A stretch of 15,723 nt of DNA from JACDAN01 sp046714355 (GCA_046714355.1 JBKKAR010000032.1:1-15723); one strand, 5' to 3'; counted from the first letter of the stretch, positions 5,884-12,311 are shown. Made by a program: numbers and translations. Notes: generated by a model from the letters alone, not told the origin.

Positions 5884-8804
5884 GCGCGCCTCACCCGGCA
5901 CATCGTCCAGAGGGTGCACCAGGCCGGACACTCCCCGCCTTTGGGGTCGTGATGGACGTCGCCTCCGCGGATCCGACCTGCAAAGCCCCTCGCCGTCTCC
6001 CGTGCACCCTCGACCTGCGCCCAGAATGCCTCCTCATCGAGGTAATCGGCCTTCGCGAAGCCCGGCAGCGCATCGTCTTTGGCCTCGGCCCGCAGGATGC
6101 CGCGCGGGCCGCGGTCGCCCGCGAGCGGCCGGTAGACGCCGCCGATCGGCTCGATCCCGACCAGGTCGCGCAGCACGAGCATGTAGAGCGGGATCTGGAG
6201 CCGGAGCTCCTTGTCGATGTCTCGCGCGGACGGCGCGCTCTTCCCGGACTTGTAGTCCTGGACGATTCCGCGGGCGCTGAACGGGTCGACGTCGATCCGG
6301 TCGATCTTCCCCGAGAGAATGGCCCCGTCGCCGAGCTCCAGGCCCCGCTGGAGCTCCGGGACGGAACGCTCCGACCCGAACGAGACCTCGAACTGCCGCG
6401 GCTGCAAGGGCAGCTCGGTCTGCGCCTCCGCGCGAACCAGGCGCTCGAGGTCACGCGCAAGCGTCTGTTGAAGCTCGCGGCGCTGCAACTCGGTCATCTC
6501 GAGCCGCACGCCGGCGAGCGCCTGCTCCAGGCACTCGCGCATGAAGCGGACGGCGTCCTCGACCTTCTCGGGCACCACTTGGTCGACTCCGAGCTCCTTG
6601 GGCAGCCCTCGGAAGAACCGGAAGAGCGCCGAGTGCGCGACCGATCCGCGCAGCTTCGCGTCGACCTCCTGGTCGATCGTCTTCGGGTCGATCACGCGGT
6701 CGAAGAACCAGGCCGAGGAGCAGTCGGCGAAGCGCTCGAGCTCCGTGACGTTGAAAACAGCGCGGCCGCCGAGCTCGCTCAGGACGAGCGGATGGGTGAG
6801 CCGGGTCTCTCTGGTGAAGGCGCGGCGCGCCCGGTCGAGCTTCCGGCCCCATCCGTTCGCCCGCGCGAGACCGTCGGCGTCGTCCCGACGGGATTCGTCG
6901 GCCCAGAGACCCGCGACGGCCCGGAGGCGCTCCCGCTCGGTTGGCGCAGCCTCCAGCCCCCAGGTGAGCGCGGAGAGCGGGCGGCGGTATGTGGATCGCG
7001 CAACCTCGTCCGGCGGGAAGAGCGCGACGACCTCTTCCCAGAACGGGCTCGCCTCCTTCGGGCTTCCCTCGTCAGACGCGGCCTCGCGAACCAGGTAGAG
7101 CCGCTCCGTCGGGCGCGTGCAGGCCGTGTAGAAGAGGTATCGGTCGCGCGCGACTGCGTCGCCGCGCCGGAGCCGGTCACCGACTCGCCGCCGCTCCACA
7201 TCGTCGAGGAACGGCGTTGCGTGGCTCCGCCGCGGCAAGGTTCCCTCCTCGAGGCCGAGCACGAACACGTGCTCGAAGCGACTCGTTCGAGCGCGCGAGA
7301 GGTCGAGCACCGGCACCCGGCCGGCCTCGTTCGCGCCCGGCTCCCGCACGGGCGCTCGTTCGAGCGCGGAGAGGACGTCCTCGCGCGAGACGGGCGCTGC
7401 GATCCGCTCCCAGCCTTCGAGGTCGTGCAGCACCCGGCGACAGCCTTCGTAGGCGCGCAGGTCGTCCCGGGAAGACGCGCCGACCGGTGGGTTCTCGAGG
7501 TCGTATGCGGCGCGGATCATCGATGCCGCGAGCTCCCGCACCGCCTCGACCGGCGAGTCGGCCGCCCGCAGCGAGTCGAGCATCGGCAAACGGGCTTCGC
7601 GGAGCGCCTCGAGCTCCTCCTCGACTCGCTCGGGGCCCGAGATTGCGCGGCCGCGCAATCTCCCCTCCACGAAGTCGACGCTTCCACGCCGGAGTCCCGA
7701 GTAGGGCGAACGTAGGTGGCGGAAGAGCTCCGGACGGTCGGCGCCCGACCAGGCAAACCGGAGCAGGGCGAGGAGGGCCTGGCCGAAAGGAGTCTGCGGG
7801 AGCCGCGTCGGCGCATCGATCGCATAGGGAATGCCGAGCGTCGAGAACGCCGTTTCGAGAGGTGCCCTCCACCGGTCGTACGAGGGCACGACGACACCGA
7901 CCTGGTCGGCTGTCGTCCCGTCGCGGAGCAGCCGCAGGATCTCCTCGCCGACCAACTCGAGCGCGCCACGCGTGCCGGCTCCCTCGAAGAACCGGATCGC
8001 CCCGTCGAGCGCGGGTGGCTCGCCGGCCGTGTCGCCGAAGAGGCCGCGCTCGAGATGCGCAAGCGCCGGGTGAGCCACCTCGGCGTAGCGCGGGCCGAGC
8101 TCGGTGAGCTGACCGTCCGCCAGGCGGGCGAGCTCCTCCGAGGTCTGTCCGAGCCATTCGAAGGCGGGCCGGCCGGGCTCGTAGGGCAGTGAGACCGTGA
8201 CTTCGGCACGGCCGGCCAGCGCCCGGATCAGCGACCATTCGGTCTCGGTCAGATCCTCGAATCCGTAGGCGAACACAGGCTGGCCAGCCCAGGACTCGAG
8301 AGCCGAGACGAGTCGCTCGGCCGCCGCCGCTCGCAGCTGGTGCCGATCCCAGAGCCCGAGCCGGTCGAGCTCCTCGCGGTACGAGGCGTACAACCGCGAG
8401 AGCGGGCCTTCGAGCTCCTCCGGTGCGACGAGACCGGCCTCCACCTCGGCGATCGCCTCACGCAGCGAGTCCGCGAAGCCGGCAGAACGCGCGGACTCCC
8501 CCAGGCCGTTGAGGGACGTCTTCGCGACGGCCGCCCGAAGCGCAAGGGTCTGCTGGACGTCGGCCGCGACCGGCCGGGTGGCGGGGTCGCCCGCTGCGAT
8601 GCGATCGAAGAGGCCGTCAAACGTCGTGATCGATCCGCCGAGCAGAGCGGGTGAGCGTCCAAGCAGCTCGCGCTCCGCCCAGTCGACGTCCGGGCGGTTC
8701 GGCACGATGAGAACCGGATCCTGGTCGAGTTCGGCCAGGTAACGATCGAGCAGCAGTTCCACCTTGCCCGCGTTCGCCGGCCCGGCGAGCAGCGTTAACC
8801 CCAT
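5880..8804 (-). CDS. addB: AddB-type subunit: inactive-motor-like domain plus Fe-S PD-(D/E)xK nuclease
   Basis: This is the partner of AddA in break resection and, in studied AddAB enzymes, the subunit tied to Chi recognition. It is 974 aa, shorter than B. subtilis AddB (1166). The N-terminus has a P-loop-like GPANAGK (G8-K14), but the next residue is Val15 instead of Ser/Thr, so ATP binding may be weakened. Helicase-like remnants include HVFVLGLEEGTLPRR and LFYTACTRPTERLYLV (about 553-568). The C-terminal nuclease shows GKIDRID (D835, D838) and QDYKSGK (D850, K852). Cysteines C695, C959, C963 and C969 match the AddB iron-sulfur arrangement, here C-x3-C-x5-C rather than the B. subtilis C-x2-C-x5-C. 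The ATG at 8804 is immediately before the P-loop. It is the first gene of the operon, and its stop shares GTGA with addA. A perfect 24-bp palindrome lies in codons 381-389. Confidence 0.92.
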   Translation of the reverse strand: MGLTLLAGPANAGKVELLLDRYLAELDQDPVLIVPNRPDVDWAERELLGRSPALLGGSITTFDGLFDRIAAGDPATRPVAADVQQTLALRAAVAKTSLNGLGESARSAGFADSLREAIAEVEAGLVAPEELEGPLSRLYASYREELDRLGLWDRHQLRAAAAERLVSALESWAGQPVFAYGFEDLTETEWSLIRALAGRAEVTVSLPYEPGRPAFEWLGQTSEELARLADGQLTELGPRYAEVAHPALAHLERGLFGDTAGEPPALDGAIRFFEGAGTRGALELVGEEILRLLRDGTTADQVGVVVPSYDRWRAPLETAFSTLGIPYAIDAPTRLPQTPFGQALLALLRFAWSGADRPELFRHLRSPYSGLRRGSVDFVEGRLRGRAISGPERVEEELEALREARLPMLDSLRAADSPVEAVRELAASMIRAAYDLENPPVGASSRDDLRAYEGCRRVLHDLEGWERIAAPVSREDVLSALERAPVREPGANEAGRVPVLDLSRARTSRFEHVFVLGLEEGTLPRRSHATPFLDDVERRRVGDRLRRGDAVARDRYLFYTACTRPTERLYLVREAASDEGSPKEASPFWEEVVALFPPDEVARSTYRRPLSALTWGLEAAPTERERLRAVAGLWADESRRDDADGLARANGWGRKLDRARRAFTRETRLTHPLVLSELGGRAVFNVTELERFADCSSAWFFDRVIDPKTIDQEVDAKLRGSVAHSALFRFFRGLPKELGVDQVVPEKVEDAVRFMRECLEQALAGVRLEMTELQRRELQQTLARDLERLVRAEAQTELPLQPRQFEVSFGSERSVPELQRGLELGDGAILSGKIDRIDVDPFSARGIVQDYKSGKSAPSARDIDKELRLQIPLYMLVLRDLVGIEPIGGVYRPLAGDRGPRGILRAEAKDDALPGFAKADYLDEEAFWAQVEGARETARGFAGRIRGGDVHHDPKGGECPAWCTLWTMCRVRRA
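7639..7662. repeat. Perfect 24-bp palindrome inside addB
   Basis: Half-site GAGATTGCGCGG (7639-7650) is followed directly by its exact reverse complement (7651-7662), with no spacer and a GCGGCCGC core at 7647-7654. Symmetry stops at 7638/7663. It encodes addB residues of the stretch LRGRAISGP. A 12-bp half palindrome is not expected by chance in a window of this size. No purpose can be read from it. Confidence 0.85.
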
Positions 8805-8810
8805 CGACCT

Positions 8811-8816
8811 ATCGTA
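8811..8816 (-). promoter_or_regulatory. Candidate -10 box of addB-addA-nth (possibly leaderless)
   Basis: On the minus strand TACGAT is followed by exactly 6 nt and then the addB ATG, which would place +1 at the A of the start codon. No Shine-Dalgarno is evident, and no good -35 is seen 16-18 nt upstream. This geometry is common for leaderless mRNAs in actinobacteria. Upstream, 8839-8856 holds a weak GGCCC/GGGCC inverted repeat. Confidence 0.4.
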
Positions 8817-8879
8817 GACCTGGCTTCTGACGGCTCAGGGCCCGTTTTCGAGGGCCGGACGGAAAGTGCGGGAGAAACG

Positions 8880-8907
8880 TTGGAGGGCGGGTCTCCCCGC
8901 CCTCCAA
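8880..8907 (-). terminator. Hairpin terminator after the Zn-ribbon gene
   Basis: A perfect 12-bp stem, TTGGAGGGCGGG (8880-8891) and CCCGCCCTCCAA (8896-8907) around a 4-nt loop, begins 3 nt past the stop codon at 8911. On the minus strand it is followed by CGTTTCTCC, only a short T run, as is usual in high-GC genomes. On the plus strand no T tract follows. It separates the topoisomerase/Zn-ribbon unit from the add operon. Confidence 0.8.
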
Positions 8908-8910
8908 TCG

Positions 8911-9108
8911 CTAGGCGGCTGCCGACTTCGGCCGGCGGCCTCTACGAGCGGTCGCACGGCCCGGCATCTTGCCCGAGCAGTCGTCGCAGAGATCGGCCTG
9001 CTTTGCACCCTTGCGCGCATCGCTATAGCTCAGGCGCAACGTTGCACCCTTGCCTTCTTCGACTTCCTTACCACAGTTGTCACAAACGAGCACTGTTTTT
9101 CGAGCCAT
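8911..9108 (-). CDS. Small Zn-ribbon protein with AT-hook-like tail, 65 aa
   Basis: The protein has two CxxC pairs, C9-DN-C12 (VCDNCGKEV) and C41-DD-C44 (LCDDCSGK), about 28 residues apart. This is the pattern of a four-Cys zinc ribbon. The C-terminus is basic, with RRGRRPK at 55-61, which resembles an AT-hook or the tail of Lsr2-like nucleoid proteins. It is probably a small DNA- or RNA-binding protein, possibly nucleoid-associated; I cannot name a family with certainty. The start ATG at 9108 is preceded by a near-perfect Shine-Dalgarno (9116-9122), implying strong translation. It lies 59 nt downstream of the topoisomerase IB gene on the same strand and ends at a strong terminator, so the two may be co-transcribed. 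A TAGGCT box on the minus strand (9140-9145) could also give it its own promoter. Confidence 0.85.
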   Translation of the reverse strand: MARKTVLVCDNCGKEVEEGKGATLRLSYSDARKGAKQADLCDDCSGKMPGRATARRGRRPKSAAA

Positions 9109-9115
9109 TGAGTGG

Positions 9116-9122
9116 CCTCCTT
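9116..9122 (-). promoter_or_regulatory. Strong ribosome binding site of the Zn-ribbon gene
   Basis: AAGGAGG on the minus strand, 7 nt before the ATG at 9108. It is the best Shine-Dalgarno in the window and suggests an abundant product. Confidence 0.85.
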
Positions 9123-9167
9123 TTCCTTCAGGATTCGCGCAGCCTACTGAAAGTCGGGTCGTGAAAT

Positions 9168-10187
9168 CTAGGCTGCTGCGCGCGACTGGCGAATGCGCCA
9201 GGAACGCAAGAGCGAGAGGAGCGCGCGCTCTTCCACGTCGAGCCCGATTTCCTTTGCGCCGACCACGCGCAAATGCCGGGGACGAAAGTCGTCGATCGTT
9301 CGTCCGTCGAGGTACTGCTCGACGACGGCGGGACTGACGTACGAGGACCGGGCCACTGCTGGTGTGTTGCCGAGGCGCTCACCAACCGTGCGCATCACGG
9401 CGGCGACGACGCGTTTCGCCTCCGTCTCGGTCTCGGGAATCCCAAGTTCGGCGAGCGCAATCGACGCGACCAGCGTCCCGCCCCAGGTGCGGAAGTCCTT
9501 CGCTGTGAACTCGTCCCCCATGCGCTCCTGGATGTACTCGTTGAGCTTTCGGTCGTTCAGGTTGAAATAGCCGCCGTCCTCCAGGCTGTAGCGGAAGAGC
9601 CTTCGGCCGCCGGGCAGGGCAAGTAGCGACTTCATCGCAGTCGCGAGCTCGGTGTCGACAAGCGCCGTGTGCACCAAGATCTTGTGCTTTCCGCGATAGC
9701 GGAATGTCACCCGGCTCCCCCGCACCGCGACATGGCGTTTCGTCAGCGTGGTAATCCCGAACGTCCGGTACTGCTTCGCATAGCGCTCGGAGCCCACGCG
9801 GAACCAGCCGAGGTTGATCAGCCTCACGGCCAGGGCGCAGGTCCACTCACGTGTGAATTCTTCGCCGTCGAGATCCTCGGCCAGCGCCTGTCTGAGCTCC
9901 GGAAGGTGGTCGGCGAAACGCACGAGCTTGTCGTACTTCGCCTGCTCCTGTTGCGCGCGAAACTCGGGGTGGTAGAGGTACTGGCGCCGTCCGGCGGCGT
10001 CGACGCCGGTCGCCTGGAGCTTTGCGTTCATGCGAGGCGAGATCCAGACGTCGCGCCAGGCCGGCGGAATGCTGAGCCCTTCGATGCGCTCGATCTTGTC
10101 CGGGTCGACGATTCGCTTCCCGCGCGAGTCCTCGTAGCGGAAGCGCTTCCGCCCGCCGGCTCTCGTCCATCCTCCGCGCCTCGGCAT
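9168..10187 (-). CDS. DNA topoisomerase IB (bacterial, poxvirus-like)
   Basis: This enzyme relaxes supercoiled DNA by transient nicking through a 3'-phosphotyrosyl link, without ATP. The 339-aa protein has the N-terminal IPPAWRDVWISP and LQATGVDAAGRRQYLYHP signatures. The catalytic core shows R130 (WFRVGSE), K167 (FRYRGKHK), R233 (KDFRTWGGT) and nucleophile Y283 in ARSSYVSP. The position of vaccinia His265 holds Asn274, nine residues before the Tyr, as described for the Deinococcus radiodurans enzyme (N280/Y289). The ATG at 10187 was chosen because conserved sequence begins soon after it; the frame stays open to 10547, but that part is antisense to the dehydrogenase gene and unlike the family. 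No clear Shine-Dalgarno is present. It is divergent from the IDH-family gene with 58 bp between them, and is followed by the Zn-ribbon gene. Confidence 0.93.
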   Translation of the reverse strand: MPRRGGWTRAGGRKRFRYEDSRGKRIVDPDKIERIEGLSIPPAWRDVWISPRMNAKLQATGVDAAGRRQYLYHPEFRAQQEQAKYDKLVRFADHLPELRQALAEDLDGEEFTREWTCALAVRLINLGWFRVGSERYAKQYRTFGITTLTKRHVAVRGSRVTFRYRGKHKILVHTALVDTELATAMKSLLALPGGRRLFRYSLEDGGYFNLNDRKLNEYIQERMGDEFTAKDFRTWGGTLVASIALAELGIPETETEAKRVVAAVMRTVGERLGNTPAVARSSYVSPAVVEQYLDGRTIDDFRPRHLRVVGAKEIGLDVEERALLSLLRSWRIRQSRAAA

Positions 10188-10230
10188 CGTCCAATATGTC
10201 TGTCCGGCGCGCGCGTTTCCGAATCCCGAA

Positions 10231-10236
10231 TACGAT
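10231..10236 (+). promoter_or_regulatory. Candidate -10 box of the IDH-family gene
   Basis: TACGAT lies 9 nt before the ATG at 10246, implying a leader of only about 3 nt. There is no Shine-Dalgarno and no recognisable -35. It sits in the 58-bp divergent gap (10188-10245) shared with the topoisomerase gene. Confidence 0.35.
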
Positions 10237-10245
10237 CCGGCCGCG

Positions 10246-11316
10246 ATGGACGTCGACACGATCGTGGTGCTGGAGGGAGACCAGACCGGCCAGGAGCTGC
10301 TCGAGGAATCGCTTCGGGTGCTGGCGCCGGATGTCATCGGCTTCGAGCTCGAGCTGCCCCGCTTCGATCTTTCGCTGGAGAAGCGACGCGAGACCCAGAA
10401 CGGCATCGTCCACGAGGCGGCCACGGCGATGAAGAAGCATGGCCTCGGATTGAAGGCTGCCACGATCACGCCGGAGGGGAAGGACGACGTCGGCTCCCCG
10501 AACCGAATCCTGCGCGAGGAGATCGGCGGCCGCGTCATCGTCCGCACCGGGCGCCGAATTCCCGGCGTCGTCCCGCTGGGCGGCGTCCATGCGCCGATTT
10601 CGGTCGTTCGAATGGCGGTCGGCGATGCCTATGGCGCGAAGGAATGGCGCGAGGGCGAGGGCGAAGACGAGGTCGCGTTCAGAACGGAACGGATCGAGCG
10701 CCGGATCTGCAAGTCGGTCGCGGAGTTCGCGTTCCGCCTCGCAGAGAAGATGGGCGCAAAGGTCTTCGGCGGGCCCAAGTACACCGTCAGCCCCGTCTAC
10801 GAGGGCATGCTCAAGGAAGAGATGGACGCGGCCGCCGAGCGCCACCCGGAGATCGCGTACGACCCCCAGCTGATCGACGCGACCTTCGCCTACCTGATCA
10901 CCTCGAGCGGCGCGCCATTGGTGATTCCGACGCTGAACCGGGACGGCGACGTTCTCTCCGACCTGGTGCTACCGCTCTTCGGGTCGATCGCCGGAGCCGA
11001 GTCGCTGCTCGTCGCATTCGACGACGACTACGTGCCCGATGCGGTCATGGCCGAGGCGGCCCATGGAACGGCCCCATCGCTCCAGGGCAAGAACGTGGCA
11101 AACCCGATGGCGATGATCCTCGCCGCGGCGGCGCTGCTCGGCTACGGCGGGGAGACGGCGCAGCTGGCGGGGCGGGCGATCCGGGAGTCGTGCCTCGAGG
11201 CCGTCGCCGACGGAACGCGGACCGCGGATCTCGGCGGCCACACAGGGTCGAGCGAGTTCACGGACGAGGTCATCCGGCGGGCGAAGCAGAAGCTCGACGT
11301 CTGGTCCTCTCTCTAG
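10246..11316 (+). CDS. Isocitrate/isopropylmalate dehydrogenase family enzyme
   Basis: This is an oxidative decarboxylase of the beta-hydroxyacid dehydrogenase fold, probably acting on isocitrate (TCA cycle) or a related 2-hydroxy acid. At 356 aa it is short for E. coli-type Icd (416) and close to IPMDH and NAD-IDH lengths. The substrate motif S84-x-N86-x3-R90 matches E. coli S113/N115/R119. YGAKEW (129-134) aligns with the Y160 region. D211, D235 and D239 reproduce the spacing of metal ligands D283, D307 and D311. AAHGTAPSLQGKNVANPMA (271-289) is the nucleotide loop; the positions that distinguish NADP (Lys/Tyr) from NAD (Asp/Ile) are Ser278/Leu279, so the cofactor is unclear. The C-terminal TADLGGHTGSSEFTDEV is typical. 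It starts at ATG 10246, with a DUF3147-like gene 16 nt downstream. The family is certain; the substrate is not. Confidence 0.9.
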   Translation: MDVDTIVVLEGDQTGQELLEESLRVLAPDVIGFELELPRFDLSLEKRRETQNGIVHEAATAMKKHGLGLKAATITPEGKDDVGSPNRILREEIGGRVIVRTGRRIPGVVPLGGVHAPISVVRMAVGDAYGAKEWREGEGEDEVAFRTERIERRICKSVAEFAFRLAEKMGAKVFGGPKYTVSPVYEGMLKEEMDAAAERHPEIAYDPQLIDATFAYLITSSGAPLVIPTLNRDGDVLSDLVLPLFGSIAGAESLLVAFDDDYVPDAVMAEAAHGTAPSLQGKNVANPMAMILAAAALLGYGGETAQLAGRAIRESCLEAVADGTRTADLGGHTGSSEFTDEVIRRAKQKLDVWSSL

Positions 11317-11332
11317 TACGAGGTCGCCGGTT

Positions 11333-11680
11333 ATGTATCTGCTGCTGAAGGCCTTGCTCTCCGGGGCAGTGATCGCGCTTGCCAGCGAGCTGGCGCGCCG
11401 CTCCTCCCTGCTCGGAGCAATATTGATCTCGCTCCCGCTGAGCTCTCTCTTGGCCGCAATCTGGCTGTACCGGGACACGCGGGACACAGCGGAGGTGGCG
11501 GATCTCTCCTGGGCGATCCTCTGGGCGATCGTGCCCTCGCTCGCCTTCTTCGTGGTGCTGCCGCTGGCCTTGCGGAGCGGCATTTCGTTCTGGGCGTCGA
11601 TGCTGCTCGCTTGTGCGGCGACCGGGGCGAGCTACGCGGTGTGGGTCTTGGCCGCTCGGCGTATCGGTCTGAACATCTGA
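11333..11680 (+). CDS. DUF3147-like four-helix membrane protein, 115 aa
   Basis: A small integral membrane protein with about four hydrophobic helices (near residues 2-20, 24-45, 61-78, 85-108). The N-terminal pattern LLLKALLSGAVIALASELARRS followed by LGAILISLPLSSLLAAIWLY is what I associate with the DUF3147 family; the function of that family is not established. It contains no catalytic motif. The ATG at 11333 has a GAGG (11320-11323) 9 nt upstream and follows the dehydrogenase stop by 16 nt, so the two are probably co-transcribed. It is convergent with the HD-GYP gene, with 22 bp between the stops and no visible terminator. Confidence 0.85.
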   Translation: MYLLLKALLSGAVIALASELARRSSLLGAILISLPLSSLLAAIWLYRDTRDTAEVADLSWAILWAIVPSLAFFVVLPLALRSGISFWASMLLACAATGASYAVWVLAARRIGLNI

Positions 11681-11702
11681 CTGCGGCGAGCCTCCCGTGC
11701 GG

Positions 11703-12272
11703 CTACGCGGCGCGGATCTCGCGGAAGTCACCTTCGGCCCAGGCGGCGAGGAACGCGCGGACGACGGCGGGATCGAACTGGGAACCGGCGCAGTCGCGCA
11801 CCTCGGCGAGAGCACTCGTGAGCGGCAGCGCCTGCCGGTACGGCCGGTTAGAGGTCATCGCGTCGAAGGCGTCGGCGAGCGCGAGGATCCGAGCGCCGGG
11901 AGGAATCTGCTCGCGCGACCGGCCGCTGGGATAGCCGTTCCCGTCCCAGTGCTCGTGGTGGAAGAGGACGTACGGCAGGGCTGGGCGGAGCGAGGCGAAG
12001 GGCCTGATCAAACGGGCACCGGCGAGCGGGTGACGGCGGACCTCGAGCCGCTCGCGCTCGTCGAGCGGACCGGCCTTGTGCAGGACGGTGGCGTCGAGAT
12101 TCAGCTTGCCCACATCGTGCAACTGGCCCCCGAGCCGAAGCGCAGCGAGTCGCGAAGTGCGCCAGCCGAGCCGCTGGGCGATCACCTCCGCGACGTCGCT
12201 CACACGGGCCGAATGGCCGCGCGTGTACGGGTCTCTCGCCTCGATTGCATGGGACAGCGCAGTCAGCACCAC
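11703..12272 (-). CDS. Stand-alone HD-GYP domain phosphodiesterase
   Basis: This is a probable cytoplasmic c-di-GMP phosphodiesterase. The 189-aa protein is essentially one HD-GYP domain: EARDPYTRGHS (H20), LHDVGK (H52, D53, K56), VRRHP (H81), HHEHWDGNGYP (H105-P115, including the GYP signature), and ADAFDAMTSNRPYR (D134 onward). All metal-binding residues expected of the family are present. No receiver, GAF, PAS or membrane segment is attached, which is unusual, as HD-GYP proteins generally carry a sensory domain. The GTG at 12272 (or the adjacent GTG at 12269) is the first usable start, but it has no Shine-Dalgarno, and the frame stays open upstream across the pntAA start (codons reading ILRALRNQPR). 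A start further upstream at a rare codon cannot be excluded. A 12-bp palindrome covers the start codon. Confidence 0.88.
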   Translation of the reverse strand: MVLTALSHAIEARDPYTRGHSARVSDVAEVIAQRLGWRTSRLAALRLGGQLHDVGKLNLDATVLHKAGPLDERERLEVRRHPLAGARLIRPFASLRPALPYVLFHHEHWDGNGYPSGRSREQIPPGARILALADAFDAMTSNRPYRQALPLTSALAEVRDCAGSQFDPAVVRAFLAAWAEGDFREIRAA

Positions 12273-12279
12273 GCGTGGT
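12268..12279. promoter_or_regulatory. 12-bp palindrome over the HD-GYP start, upstream of pntAA
   Basis: ACCACGCGTGGT is a perfect palindrome at the edge of the 39-bp divergent gap (12273-12311). It overlaps the HD-GYP GTG and lies 33 nt before the pntAA start, where an operator could affect both genes. A palindrome of this length is expected a few times by chance in 15.7 kb, so position is the main argument. Confidence 0.35.
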
Positions 12280-12296
12280 TGATTCCGGAGCGCCCT

Positions 12297-12302
12297 TAGG
12301 AT
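12297..12302 (+). promoter_or_regulatory. Candidate -10 box of the pnt operon
   Basis: TAGGAT lies 9 nt before the GTG at 12312. The same bases contain AGGA (12298-12301), which could alternatively serve as a weak ribosome binding site 10 nt from the start. No -35 was recognised. Confidence 0.3.
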
Positions 12303-12311
12303 TCCTTCGCC

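Noticed and set aside
5884..5931. 16-residue N-terminal extension of AddA
   Set aside because: The GTG at 5883 overlaps the addB stop in the common 4-nt manner and begins right before the Q motif; the extension lies wholly inside addB.
5949..7715. 588-codon open frame on the plus strand
   Set aside because: It is antisense to addB, whose motifs are intact. The translation is a run of Arg/Glu/Leu/Val-rich, motif-free sequence typical of the opposite strand of GC-rich genes.
8839..8856. GGCCC/GGGCC inverted repeat with 8-nt loop upstream of addB
   Set aside because: Only 5 bp of stem in GC-rich DNA, frequent by chance; not strong enough to call a regulator site or terminator.
10188..10547. 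120-residue N-terminal extension of topoisomerase IB
   Set aside because: It is antisense to the dehydrogenase N-terminus, Ser/Arg-rich, unlike the family, and the ATG at 10187 gives a normal-length protein.
9669..11348. 559-codon plus-strand open frame across the topoisomerase and dehydrogenase genes
   Set aside because: It runs antisense to the topoisomerase and then out of frame through the dehydrogenase, both of which have intact family motifs.
11681..11702. Possible bidirectional terminator between the DUF3147-like and HD-GYP genes
   Set aside because: The 22-bp gap shows no stem-loop or T tract.
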